A program made the translations under genes and the position numbers. DNA of 64,000 bases from Enterobacter sp. JBIWA008. GTDB taxonomy: Bacteria > Pseudomonadota > Gammaproteobacteria > Enterobacterales > Enterobacteriaceae. Positions 43,274 through 51,745 of the stretch are shown piece after piece (position 1 is the first letter of the stretch; the number at the start of each line of letters is the position of its first letter). The DNA lies in the NCBI RefSeq assembly GCF_019968765.1, contig NZ_CP074149.1:2790001-2854000 (forward strand). The letters are read 5' to 3'. A model generated the notes under the pieces. The model did not search any database. It saw nothing but the letters and a program-made list of their open reading frames with translations, and had not been told where the DNA came from.

Positions 43274-45562
43274 ATGAACAAGAAAAGACGCTCAGTGCCA
43301 GGTATCCGACACTATGACGGTCCTGCCGGAGGCTGGGGTGCACTAAAAGCGACGGCCATTGCGGTACGTACCCAGATGGATACCCTTGATGCCCCCGCAA
43401 CGCTGCTGCGCACCAACCAGCCTGACGGCTTCGACTGCCCGGGCTGCGCGTGGCCCGATAAAGAACACAAATCGACGTTCCAGTTCTGTGAGAACGGCGC
43501 CAAAGCGGTGACCTGGGAAGCGACCAGCAAACGCGTTACTCCCGCATTTCTGGCAGAAAACAGCGTCTCCTCGCTGCTGGCAAAATCGGACTTTGAGCTG
43601 GAAGGCTACGGTCGACTGACTCATCCCCTGCGCTATGACCGGGCAAGCGATACCTTACGGCCCGTTGAGTGGGACGAGGCGTTTCAACGTATCGGTGAGG
43701 TATTACGCGGGCTCGAACCGGACCAGGTCGAGTTTTATACCTCCGGGCGAGCCTCTAACGAAGCGGCGTATCTGTTCCAGCTGTTCGCGCGCGAATACGG
43801 CACCAACAACTTTCCCGACTGCTCTAATATGTGTCACGAGGCCACCAGCGTCGGTTTGCCCCGTTCGATTGGCATCGGGAAAGGTACCGTCTCGCTGGAC
43901 GACTTCGATAAGACCGAGCTGGTGATCTCCATCGGCCACAACCCCGGCACGAACCATCCGCGAATGATGGGTACTCTGCATGAGCTGGCCCGTCGCAACG
44001 TGCCGATTATCGTCTTTAACCCGCTGCGCGAACGCGCCCTCGAACGTTTCGCCGACCCGCAAAGCGTGATTGAAATGGCGACCTACGGCTCCACGGATAT
44101 CGCCTCGACCTATTTCCAGGTGAAGGCCGGGGGCGATGCCGCCGCGCTGAAGGGCATTGCCAAACATCTGCTGGAAATGGAGGCCGAACGCGGTGACGTG
44201 CTGGATCGCGCATTCATTGCCGAACATACCCAGGGCATTGAGGACTTTGCCGCCGATATCGCGCAAACCCGCTGGGACGAGATCGAGCGCGAGTCGGGCC
44301 TCAGCCAGGCGGCGCTCAAAACGGTAGCAGAGGCCTATGCGAAATCAAATGCCACCATCATTACTTACGGAATGGGAATCACCCAGCACAATAAAGGCAC
44401 GGCAAACGTCCGCCTGATAGCTGACCTGCTGCTGCTGCGCGGAAATATCGGCAAGCCCGGCGCGGGTATTTGCCCCCTGCGCGGTCACTCAAACGTTCAG
44501 GGAAACCGGACCGTGGGGATTAGCGAGAAGCCTACCCCGGCCTTCCTGAACCGTCTGAAGGACGTATTCGGCTTTGAACCGCCGTCTCAACACGGACACG
44601 ATGCGGTGCAGGCCACGCAGGCGATGATCGACGGCCGCGCGAAGGCGCTCATCTGCCTCGGGGGTAATTTTGCGGTGGCGATGCCCGATCACGAGCGGGG
44701 TTTCCCGGCGATGGGTAATCTGGATTTGAGCGTGCACGTCGGCACCAAGCTCAACCGCACCCATCTGCTGGTGGGCAAAGAAACCTTTATTTTCCCGTGC
44801 CTTGGCCGCACGGAGCTGGATGTTCAGGCTACCGGTCGTCAGTCCATTACCGTCGAAGACTCCATGTCGATGGTGCATGCCTCCTCCGGCAAGCTGAAAC
44901 CTGCCTCGCCGTTACTCCGCTCGGAACCGGCTATCGTTGCGGGCATGGCGAAAGCCACCCTGCCGGACACCCGCGTGGACTGGACGACGCTGGTTGAGGA
45001 TTATGACCGGATCCGCGATCTGATCGAGCAGACCATTCCGGGCTTTGAGAACTACAACGCGCGGATCCGCATTCCCGGCGGCTTCCGTATGCCGCTGCCG
45101 CCGACGCAACGTATCTGGCCAACGGCGACGGGAAAAGCGATGTTCTCGGTGTTCGACGGCGTTCACGAGAACACCAGCGGTGAAGGTGAGCATGTTCTGC
45201 GCCTGATCACGCTGCGCAGCCACGACCAGTACAACACCACCATTTACGCTCTGGACGACCGCTACCGTGGGGTGTTTGGCCGCCGCGACGTGCTTTTTAT
45301 GAACGAAGAGGACATGGCGCAGTCAGGGCTGGCACACGGCGACCGCGTGGATATTGAAACCGCCCTCCCCGGCAGCGTTCAGCGTCTGAAAGACATTACC
45401 GTGGTGGCGTACAGCATCGCGCCGGTCACCGTCGGCGCCTATTACCCGGAGGCCAACGTGCTGGTGCCGCTGGATTATCTGGATAAGGACAGCGGTACCC
45501 CGTCGTATAAATCCGTTCCGGTTCGCATCACCCTGCGCTCAAAAGAGATCCGCATGCTGTAA
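43274..45562 (+). CDS. FdhF/YdeP-family molybdopterin oxidoreductase
   Basis: The product has 762 residues from ATG at 43274 (AGGAG 5 bp before); a GTG two codons earlier overlaps that site. The family (formate dehydrogenase H-like alpha subunit, YdeP type) is clear: CPGCAWPD near residue 57, PVEWDEAFQRIG, YTSGRASNEAAYLFQLFAR, NNFPDCSNMCHEATSVGL and ANVRLIADLLLLRGNIGKPGAGICPLRGHSNVQG. The residue at the place of the FdhF selenocysteine is Cys (NMCH). An N-terminal CxxC remains rather than the full Fe-S cluster set. It probably binds bis-MGD and is cytoplasmic, with no Tat signal. E. coli YdeP is linked to acid resistance, but its substrate is unknown. The LysR gene follows in the same direction. 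Confidence 0.92.
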   Translation: MNKKRRSVPGIRHYDGPAGGWGALKATAIAVRTQMDTLDAPATLLRTNQPDGFDCPGCAWPDKEHKSTFQFCENGAKAVTWEATSKRVTPAFLAENSVSSLLAKSDFELEGYGRLTHPLRYDRASDTLRPVEWDEAFQRIGEVLRGLEPDQVEFYTSGRASNEAAYLFQLFAREYGTNNFPDCSNMCHEATSVGLPRSIGIGKGTVSLDDFDKTELVISIGHNPGTNHPRMMGTLHELARRNVPIIVFNPLRERALERFADPQSVIEMATYGSTDIASTYFQVKAGGDAAALKGIAKHLLEMEAERGDVLDRAFIAEHTQGIEDFAADIAQTRWDEIERESGLSQAALKTVAEAYAKSNATIITYGMGITQHNKGTANVRLIADLLLLRGNIGKPGAGICPLRGHSNVQGNRTVGISEKPTPAFLNRLKDVFGFEPPSQHGHDAVQATQAMIDGRAKALICLGGNFAVAMPDHERGFPAMGNLDLSVHVGTKLNRTHLLVGKETFIFPCLGRTELDVQATGRQSITVEDSMSMVHASSGKLKPASPLLRSEPAIVAGMAKATLPDTRVDWTTLVEDYDRIRDLIEQTIPGFENYNARIRIPGGFRMPLPPTQRIWPTATGKAMFSVFDGVHENTSGEGEHVLRLITLRSHDQYNTTIYALDDRYRGVFGRRDVLFMNEEDMAQSGLAHGDRVDIETALPGSVQRLKDITVVAYSIAPVTVGAYYPEANVLVPLDYLDKDSGTPSYKSVPVRITLRSKEIRML

Positions 45563-45584
45563 GGCTGTTCGCGCAGAGAAAAAG

Positions 45585-46481
45585 ATGGATATTAAACAGT
45601 TAAAATATTTAATCGCTCTCGACGAGACCCGCCATTTTGGCAAGGCGGCCTCGCAGTGCAACATCACCCAGCCGACCCTCTCCATGCGCATCCGCAGCCT
45701 GGAAGAGGAGCTGGGGCTGGTGCTGATTGTGCGCGGGCAGCGCTTTGAAGGGTTTACGCCGGAGGGTGAACGCATCCTCGCGTGGGCCCGCGCCCTGCTG
45801 GCGGCGCACGACGGGTTACAGGCGGAAGCCGCGCTGTGTAAAGGTCAGGTGGTGGGCGAATTACGTCTGGGGATGGTGCCGCTGGCGAGCGTGGATCCGA
45901 TGATTTTTATTCGCCATCTGACGCAAAAATACCCGGAGCTGACCTACAGCCTTTATTCCATGTCCTCAGCGCAGATAGCGGACGGCGTCAGCCGCAATCA
46001 GCTTGAGCTGGGAATTTGCTACCTCAACAGCATCGATACCAGCCTGTTTGACATTATCCAGCTGCCAAAAACGAAGATGGGCCTGCTGCACGACGTCCGC
46101 CATTTCCAGCTCGGCCAGGCAACGCTGACGTGGCAGGACCTGACGGATTTTCCGCTGGGGTTCCTGACCAAAGGGATGCACTACCGGGCGCATATGGAGG
46201 CAAGCTTTAAGGCTGCCGGCATCGAACCGACGTCCGTTTTCGAGAGCGACTCTACGTTCCAGATCATTCAGGCGGTTCAGAGCGGCGTGTGCTGCGCCGT
46301 GATGCCGCTGAACAACGGGCTGGAGGCACTGAACAGCAACTTCAGGATTGTCCCCATCGCCGACGCGAATATTGAGGCTCCTGTCGGCCTGATTATGCGC
46401 AGGCAGAAGCCCGTCTCCTCGCTGGCGCTGCGCTGTTTTACCGACGCGCAGGAGGTTTATCACGCCAGCAATGAGGCGTAG
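45585..46481 (+). CDS. LysR-type transcriptional regulator
   Basis: The product has 298 residues. The N-terminal winged helix (1-60: MDIKQLKYLIALDETRHFGKAASQCNITQPTLSMRI) is followed by a LysR substrate-binding domain (about 90-290: GELRLGMVPLASVDP, FESDSTFQIIQAVQSGVCCAVMP). It begins 23 bp after the oxidoreductase gene and probably forms an operon with it or controls it. LysR genes are more often divergent, so this same-strand arrangement is slightly unusual. Its 3' end overlaps the convergent binding-protein gene by about 22 bp. The inducer is unknown. Confidence 0.93.
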   Translation: MDIKQLKYLIALDETRHFGKAASQCNITQPTLSMRIRSLEEELGLVLIVRGQRFEGFTPEGERILAWARALLAAHDGLQAEAALCKGQVVGELRLGMVPLASVDPMIFIRHLTQKYPELTYSLYSMSSAQIADGVSRNQLELGICYLNSIDTSLFDIIQLPKTKMGLLHDVRHFQLGQATLTWQDLTDFPLGFLTKGMHYRAHMEASFKAAGIEPTSVFESDSTFQIIQAVQSGVCCAVMPLNNGLEALNSNFRIVPIADANIEAPVGLIMRRQKPVSSLALRCFTDAQEVYHASNEA

Positions 46482-47218
46482 GCCTGGCGCGTCACGACGC
46501 TAAACCCCTCAATCAGTACCGCGGCGCACACCTCCCGGAATTCAGGCGCATCCACCAGTTCGCCTAGCGCATCGCGAATGGCGTTAAGCGTTTCAGGCGA
46601 GGTGTTATGCGAGGCGATCAGCGGCAGTCCCGGCGTCAGCGGGGTACGGTCAATGACCGACAGCCCCGCAAGCCATTCCGGCTCATGGCGCTGCAGCAGT
46701 GCCCAGGTGACACAGTCGATGGCCGCGATATCCCCTGCCCCGCGTTTCACATCAATCAGCGACTGGCGATGGCTGCCGCTGAAGGACGTTTGCGCGAAAA
46801 ATGGACCGCCGCTCGCCAGGGGAGCCACTATCTTTCGCAGCGCATTGTAGCCGGACTGGGAATCCGCAGAATTACAGACCGCCCGACGTCCGCGAAAATC
46901 CGCCAGCGTGAGGTGCCGATCCTCCTCGCGTACCACCAGAAAGCTGCGGTACTGGCTCCCTTCGCAGCCCGGTGCCGCGTAGTGAAAACAGCCGACCACC
47001 TGCACGTCCGGGAGCTGCGTGACCAGCGGGTAACCGCAGGTCTGGCTGAGGATAAGCGCAGGCTGTTTCCAGTGGGTCAGCAGATCGGACTCAGGCCAGC
47101 CGGGATCGCGATCGACGGACACACCTCGCGCAGCCAGCAGCCCCTTTACCGCCAGCCAGAGCGCGCGGGTGTCGGCGCGATCCACGGCATACATGGGAAA
47201 TGCCAGCAGGTTACTCAT
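46460..47218 (-). CDS. PhnD-like substrate-binding protein without signal peptide
   Basis: The product has 252 residues from MSNLLAFPMYAVDRADTRALW (ATG at 47218). It looks like a PhnD/SsuA-type periplasmic-binding fold: SDLLTHWKQPALILSQTCGYPLV, the LADFRGRRAVCNSADSQSGYNALRKIV phrase and a C-terminal domain around GDIAAIDCVTWALLQRH. No signal peptide can be seen from this start, nor from the longer frame to 47296. It may therefore work in the cytoplasm or be a diverged family member. It overlaps the end of the desaturase gene by 8 bp, so the two are co-translated. No ABC transporter genes lie nearby. Confidence 0.85.
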   Translation of the reverse strand: MSNLLAFPMYAVDRADTRALWLAVKGLLAARGVSVDRDPGWPESDLLTHWKQPALILSQTCGYPLVTQLPDVQVVGCFHYAAPGCEGSQYRSFLVVREEDRHLTLADFRGRRAVCNSADSQSGYNALRKIVAPLASGGPFFAQTSFSGSHRQSLIDVKRGAGDIAAIDCVTWALLQRHEPEWLAGLSVIDRTPLTPGLPLIASHNTSPETLNAIRDALGELVDAPEFREVCAAVLIEGFSVVTRQAYASLLA

Positions 47219-48182
47219 ACCCTTCCCCCTGTTGTTTTGTGGGGTGAACGGTGACGTCGACGGGTCTGGCCCAGAACTGACGCAGCCATTCACCATAGCC
47301 CCTGACGAGAAAACCGTGGTTTCGCTGCTGGTACGCCTCCCGGTTTTGCTGGTAGATCGCCTTCAGCCCGTACCAGGGAACGCCCGGCAGATCGTGATGT
47401 ACTGAATGGTAGTTGAGATTCAAAAACAGCACCCGCCAGAACAGCCCCGCCTCGTTAATGACGGAGCGCGCCAGGGGATCGTCCGCCGCGCGATGTTCGA
47501 AAAACGATCGGACCTTGGTCAGCGCCAGCGCCGGATAGCTGACCGCCAGCACGAACCAGACGGGTGAAAAACCGGTATGCGTCATCCAGGCGAAGAGCGC
47601 CACCAGCAGCAGCACGTGAACCAGCCACATAGCCATAGCCCGCAGGTGAAGGTGGCGAAACGCCGCCGCGGCGCTGCCCAGCGTCTGAAGGATATCCAGC
47701 AGCGGCGCCAGCACCAGCCGCCCGGCGAAGGTATTTCGGGCCCGGATCGCGCGTTTCTGCCACGGCGAAAAGCGCGCCCAGCTCTCGTCGGTAAAATAGT
47801 ACGACTCCGGGTCATCCACCGGATGGGTCAGGCTATGGTGCCGATGATGGGCGAGATGGGAGTCCCGGTACAGGCCATACGGATACCAGACCGCCAGCGG
47901 GAGCGTGCCAAACAGCTGGTTGAGCCAGGCAAAACGCGTGGGGTGTCCGTGGATCAGCTCATGCTGCAGGGACATGTACCAGGCGGTAAACCCGACGAGC
48001 AGCAGCGTGGCGGGCAGCAGGCCGAGCGTTTGCCAGAACGTTAGCGTGGCAAACCAGCCTGCATAAATAGTAATAATTAACAGCCACGTGGGCAGTTCGC
48101 TTCGCCATAAAAAACCCGATGCGAGATGGCGGATTTGTTCGCGTTGCTGCGGATGTAAATAGAGGGAGCTTCGTTGACTCAT
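47211..48182 (-). CDS. fatty acid desaturase family protein
   Basis: The product has 323 residues. Three His boxes of membrane di-iron desaturases are present: HELIHGH near residue 75, HLAHHRHH near 110 and HSVHHDLPG near 270. Four or more transmembrane segments fall between them (WLLIITIYAGWFATLTFW, LLVALFAWM and others). Such enzymes use O2 to put double bonds into acyl chains or oxidise similar substrates at the inner membrane. Enterobacteria normally make unsaturated lipids by the FabA/FabB route, so an aerobic desaturase is an accessory trait. It overlaps the PhnD-like gene and is divergent from a GlxA-type regulator, 149 bp away. Confidence 0.9.
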   Translation of the reverse strand: MSQRSSLYLHPQQREQIRHLASGFLWRSELPTWLLIITIYAGWFATLTFWQTLGLLPATLLLVGFTAWYMSLQHELIHGHPTRFAWLNQLFGTLPLAVWYPYGLYRDSHLAHHRHHSLTHPVDDPESYYFTDESWARFSPWQKRAIRARNTFAGRLVLAPLLDILQTLGSAAAAFRHLHLRAMAMWLVHVLLLVALFAWMTHTGFSPVWFVLAVSYPALALTKVRSFFEHRAADDPLARSVINEAGLFWRVLFLNLNYHSVHHDLPGVPWYGLKAIYQQNREAYQQRNHGFLVRGYGEWLRQFWARPVDVTVHPTKQQGEGYE

Positions 48183-48331
48183 TCCTTCAGACGCCGTTTC
48201 GCCAGAGATAATTCTCTGACGATCGGGGATAACGCCTGAAATAACAAAGAACTTAAATCACTTTGCTTTGCCAGAAACCTGCGGGCCGCGCGTCGCTTGA
48301 CTTATTCTGTAATAAAGGTACTTTTCAGGAC

Positions 48332-49312
48332 ATGAAGAAAATCCTGATTATCGTTCCCGACGGCGGCATGCTTTTTGAAGCCGCCGGTATCGCCGACATT
48401 CTGATGCAGGCCAACCGGCTGCATCCGGAAGGGCTTTCGCAGCCCCGCTACCGGATTATCATCGCCACCACGCAGCCTCACCAGGTGATCCACGGCCAGT
48501 CCGGCCTGAATCTGCTGGCGGACTATCGCCTGCCGGAGCTGGATCCGCGTGAACCGCTGGACACCATTATCATCACCGGACGCGGCATGAACGAGCAGGA
48601 GAGCACGGCGGTGGTGGACTGGCTGCATCTCGCTGCGCCCCACGCCCGGCGGGTAGCCTCTATCTGCGGCGGCGCGATGCTGCTGGCCCAGACCGGCCTG
48701 CTGAACGGTCGCCGCGCGACCACCCACTGGCGGCTGCTGGAGACGATGCAAGCCCGGTATCCGGCTATCCGCGTCGAAGGCGGTCCGCTGTACATTCAGG
48801 ATGGCCCCATCTGGACCTCCGGCGGCGTGAGCTCCGGGTTCGATCTGACCCTGGCGCTGGTGGAAGACGACTACGGATTTACCCTCGCCCGCGACGTGGC
48901 GCAGGATATGGTGATGTATCTGCGCCGTCCCGGCGGCCAGCTACAGTTCAGCCGTTACAGCCTGCAACAGCCCGGCACATCCGGTCCGATAAGCGAACTG
49001 CAAGCGTGGATCCTGCAGAACCTCACCGCCGACCTGTGCGTGGAAAATCTTGCCGGGAAAGCGGCAATGAGCCCGCGTAATTTCACCCGCGTGTTTACCC
49101 GCGAGGCGGGAGTCTCTCCGGCCCGCTACGTGACCGAGGCGCGTCTGGCCGCGGCCCGCCAGCTGCTTGAGCAGACCCATGACTCCCTTGAGCGCGTTGC
49201 CGAGCAAAGCGGGTTTGGCACCAGCATTAACTTGCGCCGCATCTTTGAGAAACAGCTTCACCTCACGCCCGGCGAGTACCGCCAGCGCTTCCACTGCCGC
49301 AAAATGGCGTAA
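48332..49312 (+). CDS. GlxA-type AraC family transcriptional regulator
   Basis: The product has 326 residues from MKKILIIVPDGGMLFEAAG (ATG at 48332). An N-terminal DJ-1/PfpI-like domain (about 1-185) contains SICGGAMLLAQTGLLNGRRATTHW, with a conserved Cys at the nucleophile elbow. A C-terminal AraC domain (about 220-320) has AAMSPRNFTRVFTREAGVSPARYV and SGFGTSINLRRIFEKQL. GlxA-type regulators sense unknown small molecules. Its divergent position suggests that it controls the desaturase/PhnD-like pair. An in-frame start at 48263 is possible, but that part lies in the promoter gap. Confidence 0.93.
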   Translation: MKKILIIVPDGGMLFEAAGIADILMQANRLHPEGLSQPRYRIIIATTQPHQVIHGQSGLNLLADYRLPELDPREPLDTIIITGRGMNEQESTAVVDWLHLAAPHARRVASICGGAMLLAQTGLLNGRRATTHWRLLETMQARYPAIRVEGGPLYIQDGPIWTSGGVSSGFDLTLALVEDDYGFTLARDVAQDMVMYLRRPGGQLQFSRYSLQQPGTSGPISELQAWILQNLTADLCVENLAGKAAMSPRNFTRVFTREAGVSPARYVTEARLAAARQLLEQTHDSLERVAEQSGFGTSINLRRIFEKQLHLTPGEYRQRFHCRKMA

Positions 49313-49390
49313 TCTGATCCTTTTTTGTCGTTTACGCCAACCGGCCCGACGCCTACAGTGACTCCAGACAACAGAGATAAGGAGTGCACC

Positions 49391-50401
49391 ATGGTTAAGG
49401 TCGGTATTAACGGTTTCGGCCGTATCGGACGTAATTTCCTGCGCGCGGCGCTGGGTAACCCGGATCTGCAGATTGTGGCCATTAACGATCTGACGGACAG
49501 TAAAACCCTCGCCCACCTGCTGAAACATGATTCCCTGCTGGGCACGCTTCCCGCGCCCGTTGAAGCGGCAGACGGTGCGCTGCAGGTAGACGGGCAGCGG
49601 ATCGCCGTTTTTAGCGAACGCGATCCGGCGAATATCCCGTGGCGCGACGTCGGCGTTGACGTGGTAATTGAGGCCACCGGCTTCTTTACAGAGCGGGAAA
49701 AAGCCGCAGTGCATATTACCCACGGCGGCGCTAAGCGCGTCATCATTTCCGCCCCCGGGAAGAACGACGACCTGACGATTGTGATGGGCGTCAACCATGA
49801 CCAGTACGATCCCGCCCGCCACGCGGTGGTGAGCAACGGGAGCTGCACCACGAACGGTCTGGCACCGGCTGCCCAGGTGCTGCATCAGCAGTTCGGGATT
49901 GAGCATGGCCTGATGAACACCACGCATGCCTACACCAACAGCCAGGCGCTGCACGATCAGCCGGAGAAAGATCTGCGCGGCGCACGCGCGGCGGCGCTGT
50001 CGATTGTGCCTTATTCAAGCGGCGCGGCGAAAGCGCTGGGGAAAGTGATCCCCTCCCTGGACGGTAAGCTGACCGGATACTCCCTGCGCGTGCCGGTGCC
50101 GGTGGTGTCGATTGTGGATTTGACGGTAACGCTGAGCCGTAACGTAACCGCCGAAGAGGTGAACGAGGCGTTCCGCAACGCGGCCGCCAGCGGGCCGCTG
50201 AAAGGCATTCTGGGCTATAGCGATGAACCGCTGGTTTCCAGCGATTATCAGGGCGACCCGCGCTCCTCGATTATTGACGGGCTTTCCACGCTGGTGATTG
50301 GCGGGAACATGGTGAAGATCCTGGCGTGGTACGACAACGAGTGGGGCTTCTCTAACCGCCTGGTGGATTTGGCGGTATTTATGGATAAGAAAGGGCTGTA
50401 A
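49391..50401 (+). CDS. type I glyceraldehyde-3-phosphate dehydrogenase (accessory paralogue)
   Basis: The product has 336 residues from MVKVGINGFGRIGRNFLRAA (ATG at 49391, AAGGAG site). The NAD-binding GxGxxGR motif is at 8-13, and the active-site Cys152 is in NGSCTTNGLAP. The C-terminal WYDNEWGFSNRLVDL is intact. This is a full-length phosphorylating GAPDH converting glyceraldehyde-3-phosphate to 1,3-bisphosphoglycerate. Its neighbours are not glycolytic, and the main gapA of enterobacteria lies in a different setting, so this should be a second copy (gapC-like). A few positions differ from typical GAPDH, for example NGL after CTT. Substrate specificity could be altered. Confidence 0.93.
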   Translation: MVKVGINGFGRIGRNFLRAALGNPDLQIVAINDLTDSKTLAHLLKHDSLLGTLPAPVEAADGALQVDGQRIAVFSERDPANIPWRDVGVDVVIEATGFFTEREKAAVHITHGGAKRVIISAPGKNDDLTIVMGVNHDQYDPARHAVVSNGSCTTNGLAPAAQVLHQQFGIEHGLMNTTHAYTNSQALHDQPEKDLRGARAAALSIVPYSSGAAKALGKVIPSLDGKLTGYSLRVPVPVVSIVDLTVTLSRNVTAEEVNEAFRNAAASGPLKGILGYSDEPLVSSDYQGDPRSSIIDGLSTLVIGGNMVKILAWYDNEWGFSNRLVDLAVFMDKKGL

Positions 50402-50408
50402 GTCTTGC

Positions 50409-50435
50409 GCCGGGTGGCGTTAACGCTCACCCGGC
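50409..50435. repeat. REP-like hairpin between convergent genes
   Basis: An imperfect palindrome with GCCGGGTG/CACCCGGC arms and an inner CGTT/AACG stem lies between the ends of the GAPDH gene and the exporter gene. It matches the REP/BIME style and can act as a bidirectional terminator. Confidence 0.75.
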
Positions 50436-50442
50436 AAATAAT

Positions 50443-51630
50443 TCACTCCGCTTTCACTTTCACACCCATAAACACAATCACCATCGCCGTTACCAGCAGG
50501 AAACCGCTGCCCGCGAACACGCCGCTGGCACCGTTAAGATCAAACACCGCCCCGCCTCCGGCAGCGCCGGCGCTTATCGCCAGCTGGATTGAGGCCACCA
50601 GCAGGCCGCCTGCACTTTCGGCTTCATCCGGAACGGTGGTGGCAAGCCAGGTTGACCAGCCCACCGGAACCAGACCAAATGCAAAGCCCCACAGCGCGAC
50701 CAGCAGCCCGTCAAGCATGGCCAGATGACCAAAGGCGACCATCATGAGCGCGAGAACGCCCATCGCAAACGGCACCAGCGCCAGCGTCAGGCGCAGATTT
50801 CGTGCCAGCAGATGTCCGGCCACGGAGGTGCCGACAAAGTTGGCGATGCCAAATCCCAGCAGGATCAGCGAAATGGTCTCCACGCTCGCCTGCCCCACAG
50901 TCTCCAGGAACGGGCGCAGATAGGTAAAGAAGGCAAAATGGCCGCTGAAGATCAGGATGGTCGCCAGCATGCCGCCGATCATCCCCGGACGACGCAGCAC
51001 GCGGAACAGCGTACTCAGGCTGCCGCTGCTCTCCGGCTTCATGGACGGCAGTACCCAGAGCTGCCACAGCAGCGCCAGCATGCTCGGCAGGATGCAGAGA
51101 ACAAAGACGTTGCGCCAGCCGATCAGGCTGCCCAGATAGCTGCCCAGCGGTGCCGCGACCACCGTAGCAATCGATACGCTGGAGAAGATCACCGCCAGCG
51201 CCTTCGGCACTTTATCCGCCGGGACCAGACGCATCGTTGTGGCCGTCGACATCGCCCAGAATCCCCCGATGGCTATCCCCAGCAGCAGACGCCCCATCAG
51301 CAGGACGTGCAGCGTCGGTGCAAAGGCCACCAGCAGGCTGGAGATAATTTGCAGGACCGAGAAAAACATCAGCACCCAGCGGCGGTCGATACTTTTGGTG
51401 GCTGGCGTAATCAGCAGTCCGGTGACCAGCGCCACCAGCGCGGTGGCGGTGACGGCCTGTCCGGCCATTCCTTCACTCACGCCCAGGCTCGCGGCCATCG
51501 GCGTTAACAAACTCGCCGGCAGAAATTCTGCCGTAATCAAACCAAACACCCCCAGCCCCAGTGAATAGACGGCCCGCCAGGCGGGTTTTGCAGGCGCTAC
51601 CGCCTCGCTCGCCGCGACACATGAACTCAT
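50443..51630 (-). CDS. MFS exporter of the NepI/AraJ type
   Basis: The product has 395 residues from ATG at 51630 (GGAG site); the frame is open to 51717. Twelve transmembrane helices are expected. Family phrases are ITAEFLPASLLTPMAASLG, GRLLLGIAIGGFWAMSTATTMRLVP, AAPLGSYLGSLIGWRNVF and FALVPVGWSTW (here FGLVPVGWSTWLATT). These are close to the purine ribonucleoside exporter NepI of E. coli. The real substrate is not shown by sequence. It is divergent from an AraC regulator with a 115-bp shared promoter region. Confidence 0.9.
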   Translation of the reverse strand: MSSCVAASEAVAPAKPAWRAVYSLGLGVFGLITAEFLPASLLTPMAASLGVSEGMAGQAVTATALVALVTGLLITPATKSIDRRWVLMFFSVLQIISSLLVAFAPTLHVLLMGRLLLGIAIGGFWAMSTATTMRLVPADKVPKALAVIFSSVSIATVVAAPLGSYLGSLIGWRNVFVLCILPSMLALLWQLWVLPSMKPESSGSLSTLFRVLRRPGMIGGMLATILIFSGHFAFFTYLRPFLETVGQASVETISLILLGFGIANFVGTSVAGHLLARNLRLTLALVPFAMGVLALMMVAFGHLAMLDGLLVALWGFAFGLVPVGWSTWLATTVPDEAESAGGLLVASIQLAISAGAAGGGAVFDLNGASGVFAGSGFLLVTAMVIVFMGVKVKAE

Positions 51631-51745
51631 CTGTTGATCTCCCGTTATAAAAATGTGACTACTGTCGCAAAAGAATAGAAGGTTCACCCTGGACGATCTA
51701 TGACATATAATCTCCACTTATTGATTATTCGTCCGGAGTTGCGCC

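Noticed and set aside
43090..43281. 63-codon minus-strand frame overlapping the oxidoreductase start
   Set aside because: No ribosome site, no homology recognised, and it overlaps the well-supported gene start on the other strand.
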